A program made the position numbers and the translations under genes. This document shows, one piece after another, positions 22,508 to 35,200 of a DNA stretch of 64,000 bases. Position 1 is the first letter of the stretch, and the number at the start of each line of letters is the position of its first letter. Source of the stretch: Tetraselmis striata (taxonomy: Eukaryota > Chlorophyta > Chlorodendrophyceae > Chlorodendrales > Chlorodendraceae). The notes beneath the pieces were generated by a model, which did not search any database, was not told the DNA's origin, and worked only from the letters and a program-made list of their open reading frames with translations. The stretch lies in assembly GCA_006384855.1 (NCBI GenBank), contig VCJN01001179.1:1-64000 (forward strand). The letters are read 5' to 3'.

Positions 22508-22832
22508 AGTACCAGTAGCGGGTTCCACCAGATTATAGTACTTAATAGTACATGAGCAGATAAGCGCTTGTGACGTACCATTTTTTTTCCATTACCAGCT
22601 GCGAGTAGCGAGTACCAGTACCAGTACCTCCCAACCGTGAGATCGTAATCGGACGGCTGTATAATTAAGAACCGTGGGCGGGCGGGCGGGCGGGCGGGTG
22701 GATTATAGTACTTAGTAGTACATGTCAGTAGATAAGCGCTTTAGTCATGCACCTATAGGCCCGATCCGCACTATACGGGTACCCGTACGGCAATGAAGCT
22801 CACTTAAGCTCACATAAGCGACGCTTCGCTTG

Positions 22833-25074
22833 ATTCTATATGTAGTATACGCCTGCCGGGGCAGGAGGTGTTTTGCTGCCCCCCCCCCCCCCCCCCCCAA
22901 ACCCATAGTACCCCCAGGGGTGACATGGGGGTTTTGGGCAGGTAGCGCGCTCTACACTCGTCCAGAGGGGGTTTAGGGCCCTGGGCGACTGGCAACTACT
23001 ATGGATGTGCGGCGGCCGCGCCCCGGTCAAGGCGGGTTGCGGACCTCTAGAGTAATGTATTACGAGGTACTTGAAAACTGTTTTGATGACTGACGGCGTT
23101 ATTGTGGTATCAGCAGGTCTGCGGCGTCAACGTAGGGTCGGCCAGTCCGGGTGTCCATATAAATACCCGTGTAGTACGAATAAGTAAAGGCTATGCTACG
23201 GATATAAATCCAGAACTTCTGATATTTACCCGATAGACGGGGTTAGGGAGGGGTTATCTGGACTGCGGCAAGCCTACATGCGTAAAATGGGTCATCTCGA
23301 CTACCGCAGTTCAGGTGTGTGTCCAGCAAGGGTGAAAATCCTTGTGAGTCTGGGTCGTCCACTTCAGGTTGGTACGACATATTTTTGTTCATTTCCGGGA
23401 TCGGAGGGGGGGGGGCTTGCTTGCGTACTTAAGAGCAACACTGACAATAAGATGGCCCGCACATCCCCCCACGGTGTGACGACGGGCATGGCACATTAGC
23501 ACAATAATATTCGCTAGCTGGCGTCAAGGTAGCATGTCGCCCCCGGCCCCTAGAAAAGCGCACCCCCCATGGATCTCGAGCAGTCGCGCAGCTGCACCCA
23601 CAGCAAGCGCCAGTGTCATCAGTAATCAGCACCCACTCGGACTTTCCCTCTACCGTACTAGGAAGTCGCAAAAAGCGAAAAGCCTACCCTGAGGCTAGGC
23701 GATACTCCGCACTCGGTGCGACGAGTACTCGTACCACTAATTATATTAAAAAGCGTATCCGACCAATGAAATGCCACCGCGGTTCATCCCGCTCATCTGC
23801 CAAGTGACGAGCAAGCTGCAATGCCCGTTATGCAAAAAGACCTTCTTCCGTAGCGACAATAATGAAGGTCAGTGAACATCTGAAGCACAAGGCGACAACG
23901 GTGATAATATTATAATTCTGTTGAACAGTCTTTAAGCAGCTCTGCCCAGCAGTCTCTCAATTATGAATGTATTTTAGAGATCTTTCTAGCTCATAAACAA
24001 GCGCGGATGTCACGCAATAAACAGGTGCAATGGAGCGAAAATGCGATATTGTGACCGTATTTTTGAAATTTCCCGGGGGGGGGGGGGGGGGGGGGGGGGC
24101 GGGGGGGGGGGTGGTGGATAACCCCCGCCCCAAACCCCCTCCCCTGTGGTCCCCCTCTGGTTTCTTACCAAATATACACCCCGACTACGAGTGTCTACGA
24201 GTTTGAATTTATCCGTTGCTCAGCATGGATGTCGGCCCGTCCAACAACACCGCACGAGTGGGAGTAGCGACTAGTCGTTATATTAATGATCGTGCGGGTT
24301 CCCTTCCCCTTTCATGTTCCGTCGATGACGAGTATCAGTGTATAACGATCCATGATGTACGAAATTGAAAGCAGTGGTACTATAAATAAACTACTAAAGA
24401 GTACACAACATCAATGTAAATTCGAATCGATGAACCGTATATTTACATGATCTAGCTGCACAAGGCGATATCAGGAAATCATCAGAAAAGGACAACCGGA
24501 AAGATCCTCTACAGCAACTGCTGCGAGGTGGAAGCAGTAGCAGGAGAAGATGGGCACGAGCCCACGCATGAACCGTATATAAACCGTATATGAACCGTCC
24601 TTAGTCGCTGCGAGTACAGTAGGTACGGATTCCAAGAAAAATAAGGGCGGCCCAGCCTCCTTTTCTCATCAAAAAACCGCATATGGTTTGAAATTAGCGA
24701 ATTTTGAATAGTATCTCATATTAAATGGCGACGACCGCACAGTTAGTTGCTACAGGTGCCGCAGCATTACGAGGCAGAACGGCAGGACAGGAAGCGCGCG
24801 GATCACCAGCTCGCACTGTATGAACATTACTATTCTCTCCCTACTACGGCGGGTAGCAACCCGCAAGCGCGGGGTGACGGGGCGCGACGGAATGAAGGGC
24901 TGAGCACTCCTCCGGAGCCTGCTGCGAGTTGCTGTGCAGATAGCAGGACACTCCGCGGGTTAGCGTGCCTGCGGGCTGCGGCGAGTATGCCGTTTGGAAT
25001 CAGCTCTGTGTGCCCGGAGGGACAACGTATTGCGTACCTGTACGGGAGCAAGTACTCGTAGTAGTTTCGACGGC
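22833..25074. other. Spacer before the receptor gene, with poly(C)/poly(G) runs and a zinc-finger-like relic
   Basis: No intact gene. There is a C run near 22880-22898 and a G run at 24075-24111. At 23768-23905 two plus-strand frames read CPLCKKTFF and then EHLKHKAT, the two halves of a C2H2/BED-like finger now in different frames; probably a transposase or gene relic. The last few hundred bases should contain the receptor promoter. Confidence 0.4.
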
Positions 25075-28000
25075 ATGCCGAGTAGCGGGGCGGCGCAGCG
25101 GAGGGGCGGCAAGGCGATCGGAACGCGGCTCACCCCACAGCTTGCGGCGGCGCTGCTAGCGTTATGCATCCTGTTGTCCGCGCAGGCACAGCCTGTTGAT
25201 ATGCAGGCATGCCCGTATGGCACCGAGCCGCACGCCGACAGCGGCCGCTGCGCGTACAAGGTAGCCATGGCTGTGCCATATAGGCTGGTATCCAAGGCCG
25301 CGCGCGCGGTCGGCGCGTACCTCGCGGTCGAGCACATCAACACCCGCAACGCGAGCGTCGTGCCGGAGGCTGCCTTGCTGCCGGAGGGCTTTCGTATCAG
25401 CTCAGTTCTGCTGGACTCGGAGTTTACGCCCTCGGGGGGCGTAAACGCGGCGATGGACGCCATGGACTTCGGCGCGGTAGCGGTGGTGGGCGCCGCGCGC
25501 TCGTCGGCCACCAACCCGCTCGCAAATATCATGATGGTAAGCCGCACGCCCGTGGTCAGCTACTCCAGCACCAGCCCCGCGCTGAGCAGCCAGGCGACCT
25601 TCCCCTACTTCGCGCGCACCATCCCCACCGACGCAGCGGCCGCCAAGTCGATGGCGCGCCTGATGTTGACCGAGTTCGAGTGGCGGCGGGTGGGCATGCT
25701 GTACGTCGACGACTCCTACGGCAGCTCGTACTTTCAGGCCTTCCGGACGGGCTGCGCGATAGTGGCCGAGGAGCTGGGCCTGAGCCTGGACGAGTACGAG
25801 GTACTTGAAGTTCCTGCAGTCTCTCCTGTGCTGCGCCTGCTGCCTGGCGCATTACCCCCCCCCCCCCCCCCCGTCCCCCCGTCTCTCCTTTCTCACTTGC
25901 CGCCAAATGTTACATCAGCCCCTCTCCACGCATACATGCTCACAAGTATAAATCTGCCATGGCCCTGGCTGCAGGTCCATGGTGCAGGAGTGACCTCAAA
26001 GAATGTGGAGCCGGCAATGAAGCAGATGAAGCAGCTGGGGGTCTACGTGTACACGCTCATCTTGATCGGGGACACCATCCCGAGTTTCTTGAGGACCGCC
26101 AAAAACCTGGGCATGATCGGCCTGGGCTACACGTACATCACTGTGGACTCGGGTGAGCTCGGCGGACCTGCTTGCTGCGACCCGCGCACCTCACACTCTC
26201 CCTCGCCCTTCTCCTGAGTTAGCTGCCCGGCGAATGACACTGCCCGCTGCCTTTCCAGACATGGCGGAGGTGCTGCACAGCCCGCAGAATTACGGCGTGA
26301 GCGCAGAGGAGGTGCCGGTGTTCAGCCGTTCCATGCAGGGCTTTCTGCGCCTGTACTTTGGCAGCATCCTCGAGCCTCAGTACAGCATTCTGCAGGAGGC
26401 GGCCCTGGAGAGAGCGCCGGCGCTGATGCCGCAGGTCTTCCACGACATGTTGGCTGACAATGGTCCCCTCCCCCACCCCTCCCCTTTCCTGGCACCATCC
26501 TTTATCATTCGTGCGCACTGTGGGTGCCATACCGATATGCGCTGCGCATTGCACATTGACATCAGCCTGTTGCCATGCTGCAGGCGTGACCCAGGAGAAC
26601 TTTTTCACAAAAGGCCTCAATGCGGACATCTTTGCGGTGAGCGTTGAAGTGGCCCGGCAGCGCAGTGCGCCGCGTGTCATGCGCATGCGCCCGAGCGGAG
26701 GAGGCGGCAGCCTGGCATGGGGGTGAACACCAAGCTAACCTCGTCCATGCTGCGCCGCATTGCCCTCAGATCTATGCGTACGACGCGGTGTGGAGCATCG
26801 CGCTCGCGCTGGCGGCGGCGGAGCGCTCGGTGCCCAACTGGCTGAAGGAGGACTGTGGCTCCGTCAACTGCCATGGCGCGGAGCTGATGTCGCTCCTCAA
26901 GAACAATACATTCACGGGCGCCAGCGGAACCATCAAGTTTCTGGCCGAGGTACGATCCACACGAGGCCTTGCCGTCGATTCCCGCCCACCCCTTCCCTTT
27001 CCCGGGCCCCGTCTCTCCCTCTCCCTCCCCGCCCCACGGCTCATCTAGCTCGCCGTGGATGCGAATTGGGTAGTAATCAATTTACAATGTGGTCGCATTT
27101 CCTCAGCGCGGTGACGGGGAGGACACCATCCTCCTGGGCGACCGCGACGAGAGCTACATGTCGCTGCCGCTGGAGTACTTCAATCCGGACGCCGGCGGGT
27201 GGGTGCTCGTGGGCGAGATGAGGCGGGGCGACGGCACCGACGAGCAGCACCTGGTGATCAACACCAACATCACGTGGCCGGGCTACGTTGAGTACCCCAA
27301 GATCCCGTTGGACGGCTCCACCTGCGAGGCTGGATGGTACGCTGCCGCACCCCCCTGCGGGCAACCAGGAATTCGACCGCTTAGAGCTCAAAGCCCTGTC
27401 ATGATGGCAGCACCACGTTAGTGTGTGTGTGTGTGTGGGTGGGTGTGGTGATGGGGGGGTGGGGTGGGAGTGGGGCTCATCTCCCGTGTTCTCATTGCAC
27501 TGCCCGGAGGGCTTAGTTATCTTCCCATTTTTTGCGATGCGGCGATGCCCTTGACGTACCTACAGATCCATGTAAGGTACCTATCTCCCCCCCGCCCCCC
27601 CCCCCCTTCCCCTTGCTCCCCAACACCGTGACGCAGGTTCTTCAGCTACGACAGCAAGGCCTGCGAGCAGTGCGCGCCCGGCACCTTCAGCTCCACCCCC
27701 AAAGCCACCCGCTGCCGGCAGTGCGCCCCCGGCCACTTCTGCGACCGGCCGGGCTGCACCACGTGCGACACGTGCGCGGCGGGCTCGTACCAGGAGCTGC
27801 CCGGCACCTCTGGCTGCGTGCTGTGCCCCAACAACACGGCCACCGACGTGCGCGGCTCCGTCGCCCTGGACAACTGCTTCTGCCGTGAGGGCTTTTACCG
27901 GCGCGATGGGGCGTACGGGCAGCCGTGCTTTGAGTGCCCCCTGGGCGCGGAGTGCCACGGGCGCAGTGCGGCCCCCTTTGCTCGGATGGGCTACTGGGGC

Positions 28001-29399
28001 GACTGGGCGGCGGTGCAGAGCAGCCTCGACGACAGCGAGGCCTCCATCCCCCTCATCCGCGACTACACCTTCCACAAGTGCGCCATCGCGCAGTACTGCA
28101 CCAACGACTGCGGCGTGGACCTGCCGCCCCCTGGGCAGCAGAGCGAGGACGCCAAGGCGGCGCTGCGCGCCTGCCGCGGGAACACCTCCACGATCTGCGA
28201 CGAGCGCTACGGCGACACGCTCTGCGCGGTGTGCTCCGTGGGCTACTTTTCGCTGGGCGGCCTGTGCCTCGCGTGTCTGGAGCCTTCGCTTCCATTTGTC
28301 ATCGGCTGCATCCTCCTCATCATCACCGCGTGGTACCTCATCAACAGGTGGGGCGGCGCGGCAGGAAGGCGCGCACGGATGCATTTGGCACACCTCCATA
28401 CTAGAACGTGCACCGGATGGTATACTATGATGTATATATAAACAGATGTGTAAGATATTACAAGATATGTAATATCTTATGAAAGAATAAGATGTTATAT
28501 GAAATAATAAGAAAAAGAGGAAAAAATAGTAATAGTAATTACAATGTTATATGAACAATGATGAACAACCCAACTTGGGCTCTCTCTCTCTCTCTCTCTC
28601 TAGGAATATCCGCTATAGTTTCAACTACGTTTGACCTCCGACAGGCAGGGTGGGGTCTTCCTCGTACTGTTTCGCTTACGGGTGCCAACACGATAGTAAC
28701 CACCCACATTTTTGCTCCCAAAGAGGGGGTGCCGGCGAATTGATAAGAACTTCGTGATGACTCCGTGATCGGTTCGCCGAGATATGAGCTCTGTATGGCA
28801 TGTCGTATTTTTGTAGGTTGGGCTCTTTCCCGCACCGTTCCTCTTACCGCGTCGGCACCCATGGATCATCTGCCCAAGATGTATGTTTGTTGGGAAGGCA
28901 GCGCTCAGCAATGGCCGCACACTTGCTACATTGCGGGTAAACACACGGGATAGCACCTTGCAGAATCCCTTGTACACCTTGTGATTTGTGAGAGTGTGCA
29001 CAAGGGGGCCAATTGTTGGCACCTTCCGGTTGTCCCTTTGCCTTCGTTGGCAGCAGCAACGCTATGCCGGAAGTGGGGCAATCCCAGGCTCACCCCCCCC
29101 CCCCCCCCCCTCCCCCCCACACACTTCCTTCTGGCGCTGCGCTTCCCGCAGGATTGCTGCGGGTCGATACGAGGCAGTGGACCTCATGCTGGTACGCCTC
29201 CCCAACCGTGCGAAAAGCGCAATGCTCCGGCTTGACATGTCGCCCTTTCTCTGTCCGTCTCTCGATGCGGGCGCTGCGCTCTCGCGTTTCAGGGCTTCAT
29301 GATGCAATGGAAAAACGCATATATGATAGGATTTATTCACAAAACGACGACAAGTATGACATTACCGTGACATTGCTTTGGGTTCACGGTATATTCTTG

Positions 29400-29439
<40 letters not shown>

Positions 29440-32172
29440 GCGGGGCATAAAAGGAGACAAAAAAATTATTATCTTGAAATATATCCGAAAACACCACGAA
29501 TACCACAGGGATATATGACTTGTTGCTGCAAAAGGATTCCTTGTTTTGGGTTTCCGAGTAAATGTTTAGCTTTTTCCCGATATATATATATATATATATG
29601 TATATATATTTATGTATATGTATACTCTTATTCCAGCGATCTGTTCCCGTATGTTATAGTCAGCCCTTAACGACATTAATTAACACGGGTATCCCGCTGA
29701 TGGTTTGGCTTGCCTGCCTCGGCCCCCGCAGCTATTCTTCCAGAACGCGTCCACCATCTCCGCCTACTCCCTGGACTGGGCCAAGTTCCTGGTGACCGGC
29801 CCATTCTGGGCGCTGGCCATCGTCAACTTTGACGTGGACTTTTTCAAGCCGGACTGCCTCAACACGGAGAACCGCAGCACGTGGTCCTTTGGGCACAGCC
29901 TGGTGCTCCAGCTGGGCCTCCCCCTCATTGTGGGCCTCTTCTGCTGCCTGCTGTACGGCGCCAGCCTGCTCGCCATCCCCGTCTGCGAGCGCCGCGAGCA
30001 GCGCCGCCGGGCGTCTGCCGCCGCCGAGCTCAACGCGGCGTGGGCGGACGCCGAGGAAGACGGCGCCAAGAAGCGGAAGGGCGTGCAGGGCATGGCCGGC
30101 TCGGTGGGCCACGCGGCGCTGCGGGGCGTCGGGGTGGCGACGAGCCGGGCGGAGCTGGCGGAGCTGTTTGACGACTGCATCTCTGCGTTCACCTCGTTCC
30201 TCAACGTCGTGTACCACACCATGACGGCCAAGTGCCTCGAGACCTTCATGTGCAACACGTTGCCGTACGGCCGGAAGTACATGATCTCAGGTTGAACCCC
30301 CCCCCCCCCGCCCCCCCCCCCAGCCCCTTTGTACCCTGTCTAATGAAATGAAGCACTAAATACGCATGTCAGGGGTGGTGAGGGGGGGGGGGGTCTTGAT
30401 TCATGCATGCTGATTGCCCCACCGCGCCGCGCAGCCCCGCCCATCCCGTGCTGGGACACGTGGCACATCGGCTACGCCGTCATCAGCGTCCTGTTCCTCG
30501 TCATCTACACCGTCGGCATCCCGCTGGGCTTCATGGGGGTGCGCCGCTGCGGCGCCTGTCCCACCGTCTGCCGGCGTCTCAGCTGCTGCGCCATACTCAC
30601 CCGCCCCCTGTGGTCGTGCTCCTCTCCCTTCCCTTGCCCCCTTGCCCCGACACAGATCCTGACATATGGCAAGGTGCACAATCTGCTGAGGTGAGTGAGC
30701 TCCACGTGCACCCGTGTTAGCCCTGATAACCCCGCCTAGTGCGACGGTGTGTATCCGCCATCCGGAGCTGTGCCTAACCACCGCTCATTTCTTGTCCGCA
30801 GGAACGAGCGCTTCATGCGGCGCTTCGGCTGGCTGTACTTGAGGTGAGGCCCAAAGCCAGAGGCGCCTTTTTGTTGTGCACCTTTTCCTGTGGGCAACTG
30901 CTGGTTCATAACGATGTTTCTTGGAGTAGTGTATACCAGGAAAACCCGTTGTGCTGATTACTTGTCGCTCAGCAATACCGCCATCCATCTGTAGACTGAA
31001 CAATTGCACCAGAAAGCTCGCGCTGCACATTGGTGGGCCTCCGACAGTCTTTTTTTGAATTGCATCATGACTTGTGGCAAGTCAAAGCAGCATTTTCAAT
31101 CAGGAAACACCCTCTTATGGCAATTGCGCCTCTTTTTATGGAATGGTTCCCAGAAAAGGCTGTCCTACTATCAACACAAAGTCCTCTGCAGTTGCATATG
31201 CATATGGTCTTATATATGATTTTATATATACATGTGCATTTATATATATACTGATACGTTTATTGATATATATGTATATTGTGTATACACTAGGAAATCA
31301 ACATAGCAGGGTGTATATATATATATATATATATGTTCATATATGTATGTATTTATATGTACATATATATACAAGTATGTGTGTGTGCCTGGGATAGGCT
31401 CCCTCAAATGACTGCTCATTGCCCCTTGGATTCCCGCGGCATATTCTTGCTTCGCAACGATCGCAAGCAACAGCCCATGCCAGGAGGTGCAGGCACCTGA
31501 CCGCCCTCTGACTTGCACCTGGGTCTGCGTGCGTGACGCCCGCAGATACGAGCGGCAGTGGTACTGGTGGGAGTTTTCCATCCTCATGCGGCGCGGGCTG
31601 CTCGTGTTCACGCTGGTGCTGGCCCAGCGCTTGCCGAGTCTGCAGATCATCCTGGGCATCTGCATCTGCGTCACGGCGGTCACGATGCACTTTTACGCGC
31701 GTCCCTTCATCTCCCAGTCGCTGGACACCCTGGAGCAGTCCTCCCTCGTCTCGCTCGTGGGCCTGCTCTGCACGGGTGAGCGCAAGGCTGGCACTACCAC
31801 AACCCCACGCTAACAGACACGCACCCCCGCGTGCCATCCCTGCATCGGCCCGGCGCTCTAACAAACTTGCCAAGACTGCAGAAAGCGTACCTATTCCCAC
31901 CCATATGAACCCTTTATGATAATAGGCCTCAACTTGGGCTCGCATGTAGCCCATAAGACCATGCCGCTATAGTTTCGTCTACATGTGACCTCCGACAGGC
32001 AGGGCGGGCTCCTCTCCCTCGCAGTGTTATAGTTGCCGTGCCGGCGCCCCGTACGTCCTGAATGTATTAGTGCAATCCCCCCTTTGTGAAATAACCAAAA
32101 CTTTTTATATTTAACTGAATAGGAAACCGCATGGTCGAGAGATCCGCAACATGCTCGCGATGATGGCGTCCT

Positions 32173-32209
<37 letters not shown>

Positions 32210-35200
32210 GGGCTCTCCCCCCTCCCCCTGGCCCACCCCTTTCCTTCCCCGTCCCGAGGTTCTCATTATGTCTGCCGCGCTCTCATGCCCCTGTGCATTG
32301 TGTCTCTCGCTGGTGCGCTTGCCGACTGTGTGGGCATGTGGGTGTGTCGGTGCTCCCGCCCGCAGGCATCCTCTTCCAGGACAGCTCGGCCCGGGCGGCG
32401 CATTCCCTGTGGGAGGCCACCGTGACGGCGCTGGCGCTGCTGTGCCTTTTTGGCTCCATGCTGCTGGTGGTCATCATGGTCGTCCGCGACGTGCGCTACG
32501 AGGAGGCGGTCAGCGGCGTGCAGCGGCGCATGCGGCTGGGCATCGAGCAGGTGCTCAACCTGCACGCCCCGGAGATGGGCCCCGCCGTGTCGGGGCGGCA
32601 GCAGGGCAGCGGCGCCTCGCGCGCGATGAGCGTGATCAAGAGCGTGCGGACGCTGATGAAGTTCCGCGTGCACGCGGAGGGGGAGCGCTCCTCGAGCGAC
32701 GGGGAGGAGGGCGGCGCGGACCGCTGCCTGCGGCGCCGGCCCTCGGCGATGCAGCGGCTCAACATCTGGAGCCGTGTCAAGGCCGCCATCCAGCAGCAGC
32801 CGCTGGAGCTGCACCGCACCGTGGACATTAAAAGCGTGGAGAAGTGGCTGGCGAGCCTGAAGGCGCGCCCCCCTCCCTCCCCTCCCCCTCACCACCACCA
32901 CCCATGACCCACAGAGCTATCCCCTCTCCAGCATTATTTCGGTCCATGTGATACACCATTCCGAGGCAGGGATACAAACGACCTCATCGCTCTCACAGGA
33001 AACCCCGTGGCATGTCAACAACACGTGACGACTTTAGTCTTTACAAACGCTGGATGTTTCAAAGCCGTGTCTAACTCACCAGTCTATTGGGATGCAAATG
33101 CGGCAATTAGACTAGAAAAAGAATGGAAAAGAATTAAATGATAAAAGAATAGAATATGCGTTGATAGTTTGGCTTTTTCTTGAAAGGAGACTGACATACG
33201 TCTGTCGTATTACGAATCCATCTCGGACAGCACTAAGTACGTTGTTTGAGTTTTCATTGCCCATTGAACATGGATTGGTTTATATTTATTTTTTTGCAAT
33301 TTTCGGCCGCGTCTCGTGTATCTGATCGCGATCGGATGTTCTGACCCGGGTACGAGTAATAAAGGATTATCCAGCGAAGCGTCGATTTTTCGGCGGTGAG
33401 CTTTATTGCCGTACGGGTACCCGTATAGTGCAGCGGATTGGGCCTATAGGTGCATGACCGAAGCGCTTATCTACTGGCATGTACTACTAAGTACTATAAA
33501 TCCACCCACCCACCCACCCACCCGCCCACGGTCCTTAATTACACAGCCGTCCGATTACGATCTCACGGTTGGTACTGGTACTCGCTACTCGCTGCTGGTA
33601 CTGCTGGTACTGCTGGTACTGGTACTGGTACTCGCTACTCGCTGCTGGTAATGGAAAAAAAAACTCCATGTGGTACTGTACTTCAAAGCGCTGGCAATGC
33701 GAAATTGCAAACGCTCGCTGCTGGTAGCGACTACTTCAAAGCGCTGGCAATGCAATTCATGGAACTGCAGGCCAGTGATATAGAATTTAAAATTTTCTGA
33801 AAAATCGACGCATCGCTTATTCAACTGTCAAGTTACTTCATATTGCATACCAGTACCCGTACCAGTAATCACCAACCACCAGTAATCATCATCAGCAGGT
33901 GCTTAACTTGTACCAGCACAAAGGATTTACGCGTATACATGAATAATATCACAAATTGCATAATCATTAGAATTGCAGAACCTATATAGACCCTATCGAC
34001 CACAGTAGTGTGTCGCTGAATGTCATGAGGTGCCATCCAGCTTGTAAAATGTTCGTGCTTTTGTGTGTATATGATACTGTTATAATTCAATTGTACTAGT
34101 GACGTGAACAAGACGAAATGATGCTCACGCAACACTTAGACCAGGGGATCTGGTCATTATGGTGCCAGGTAATAACACACACACACACACACTCACTCAC
34201 TAACTCATATATAGTGTATTTATGCATATTTGTGTGTACATCTACACTTATACATGCATATATATGTATACACATATATAGTCAGTCTTCCCTTGAAGTG
34301 GCATCCAGCTCGTAGAAGGCGCACACCGCGCGGCGCTGCTGTGGCGGGCGCTGGCAATGCGGCGGAATCTGCACGGCTTTTGCTTTTACGCGTGCGGCCG
34401 TAGATTGCCGATATGTCACGGTCAGGGATAGTGCTGTTTCAAGGGGAGGGGGGGGGGGGGGCTATCGGGGCAGTGGACGTTGTGTCATGTCTGCTGTTTA
34501 TTATGAAACAGCTGTGAAACTGTGAGGCCAGCGGTGGAGTGAGATTGTTATATTTGTGCCGCGTTTGCTACCATTCGCCCCTTTTGGGTAATTATGAGAC
34601 TCTCACTGCCAATTAACCTCTGGCGCGGATATGGCCCCTTCAATGGGCTTGGTGTTGTTTGGGCGGCGGAGGTGTGACTGACGCTTCTGGCTGCGTGACG
34701 TTACAGAGCAACCCGAACCCGAAGGACGCGGCCCCCCTCATCGCGGAGCTCGTGGGCAGCCCGCCCACCGCCGGGGAGCAGATGGCGAGCCTCCTGACCA
34801 AGGGGCGCCGCAAGACGTCCCACAAGGACCTGCTGCCCTCCCAGATGTCCGTCACCGGGGAGAACCTGTCGCCCAAGATGCAGGCGGGGCTCATCCGCTT
34901 CTGGCTGGCCGACCACTGGATGAACGCTGCGCTGTCGGACACCTCCCCCGTGAGCCACTACAGCATGCAGCCGCAGTCGGTGTTCTTCGGCAACCTCGTC
35001 GCCCGCAACCCCTACCTGCTGGACCACATGCTGCATGCGGACGAGCAGGAGTTTGCCAAAGTCAAGGTGCACGGCCGCCTGCTGGAATAGAGGGAGGGGA
35101 GCAAACGCGTACGCGGGGGTGGTGGTGGTGGGGGGGGGGGGGGGGGGGGGAAGCGCTGCGTCGATGATTGCCATAGCCAGAATTACATGTCCAACTTCAC

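Larger units (their letters stand above)
14140..22832. repeat. Dispersed repeat copy I, split by a copia-type insertion
   Basis: The two flanks of the copia-type element (14140-14223 and 22513-22832) together match, in reverse orientation, one continuous repeat at about 33373-33845. Shared marks are agcgatgcgtcgatttttc (14169-14187; reverse complement at 33799-33817), the block with gataagcgc and tagtacatg, the gggcgggcgg run, and tacgggtacccgtacggcaat near 22790. Near-terminal inverted motifs AGCGAwGCGTCG occur at both outer ends, which suggests a non-autonomous DNA transposon or foldback element. The nested LTR elements lie inside it. Confidence 0.7.

Noticed and set aside
27581-28399. 272-codon antisense frame over the Cys-rich exon
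   Set aside because: Shadow of exon 7 of the receptor gene; low-complexity Arg/Ala/Gly composition.
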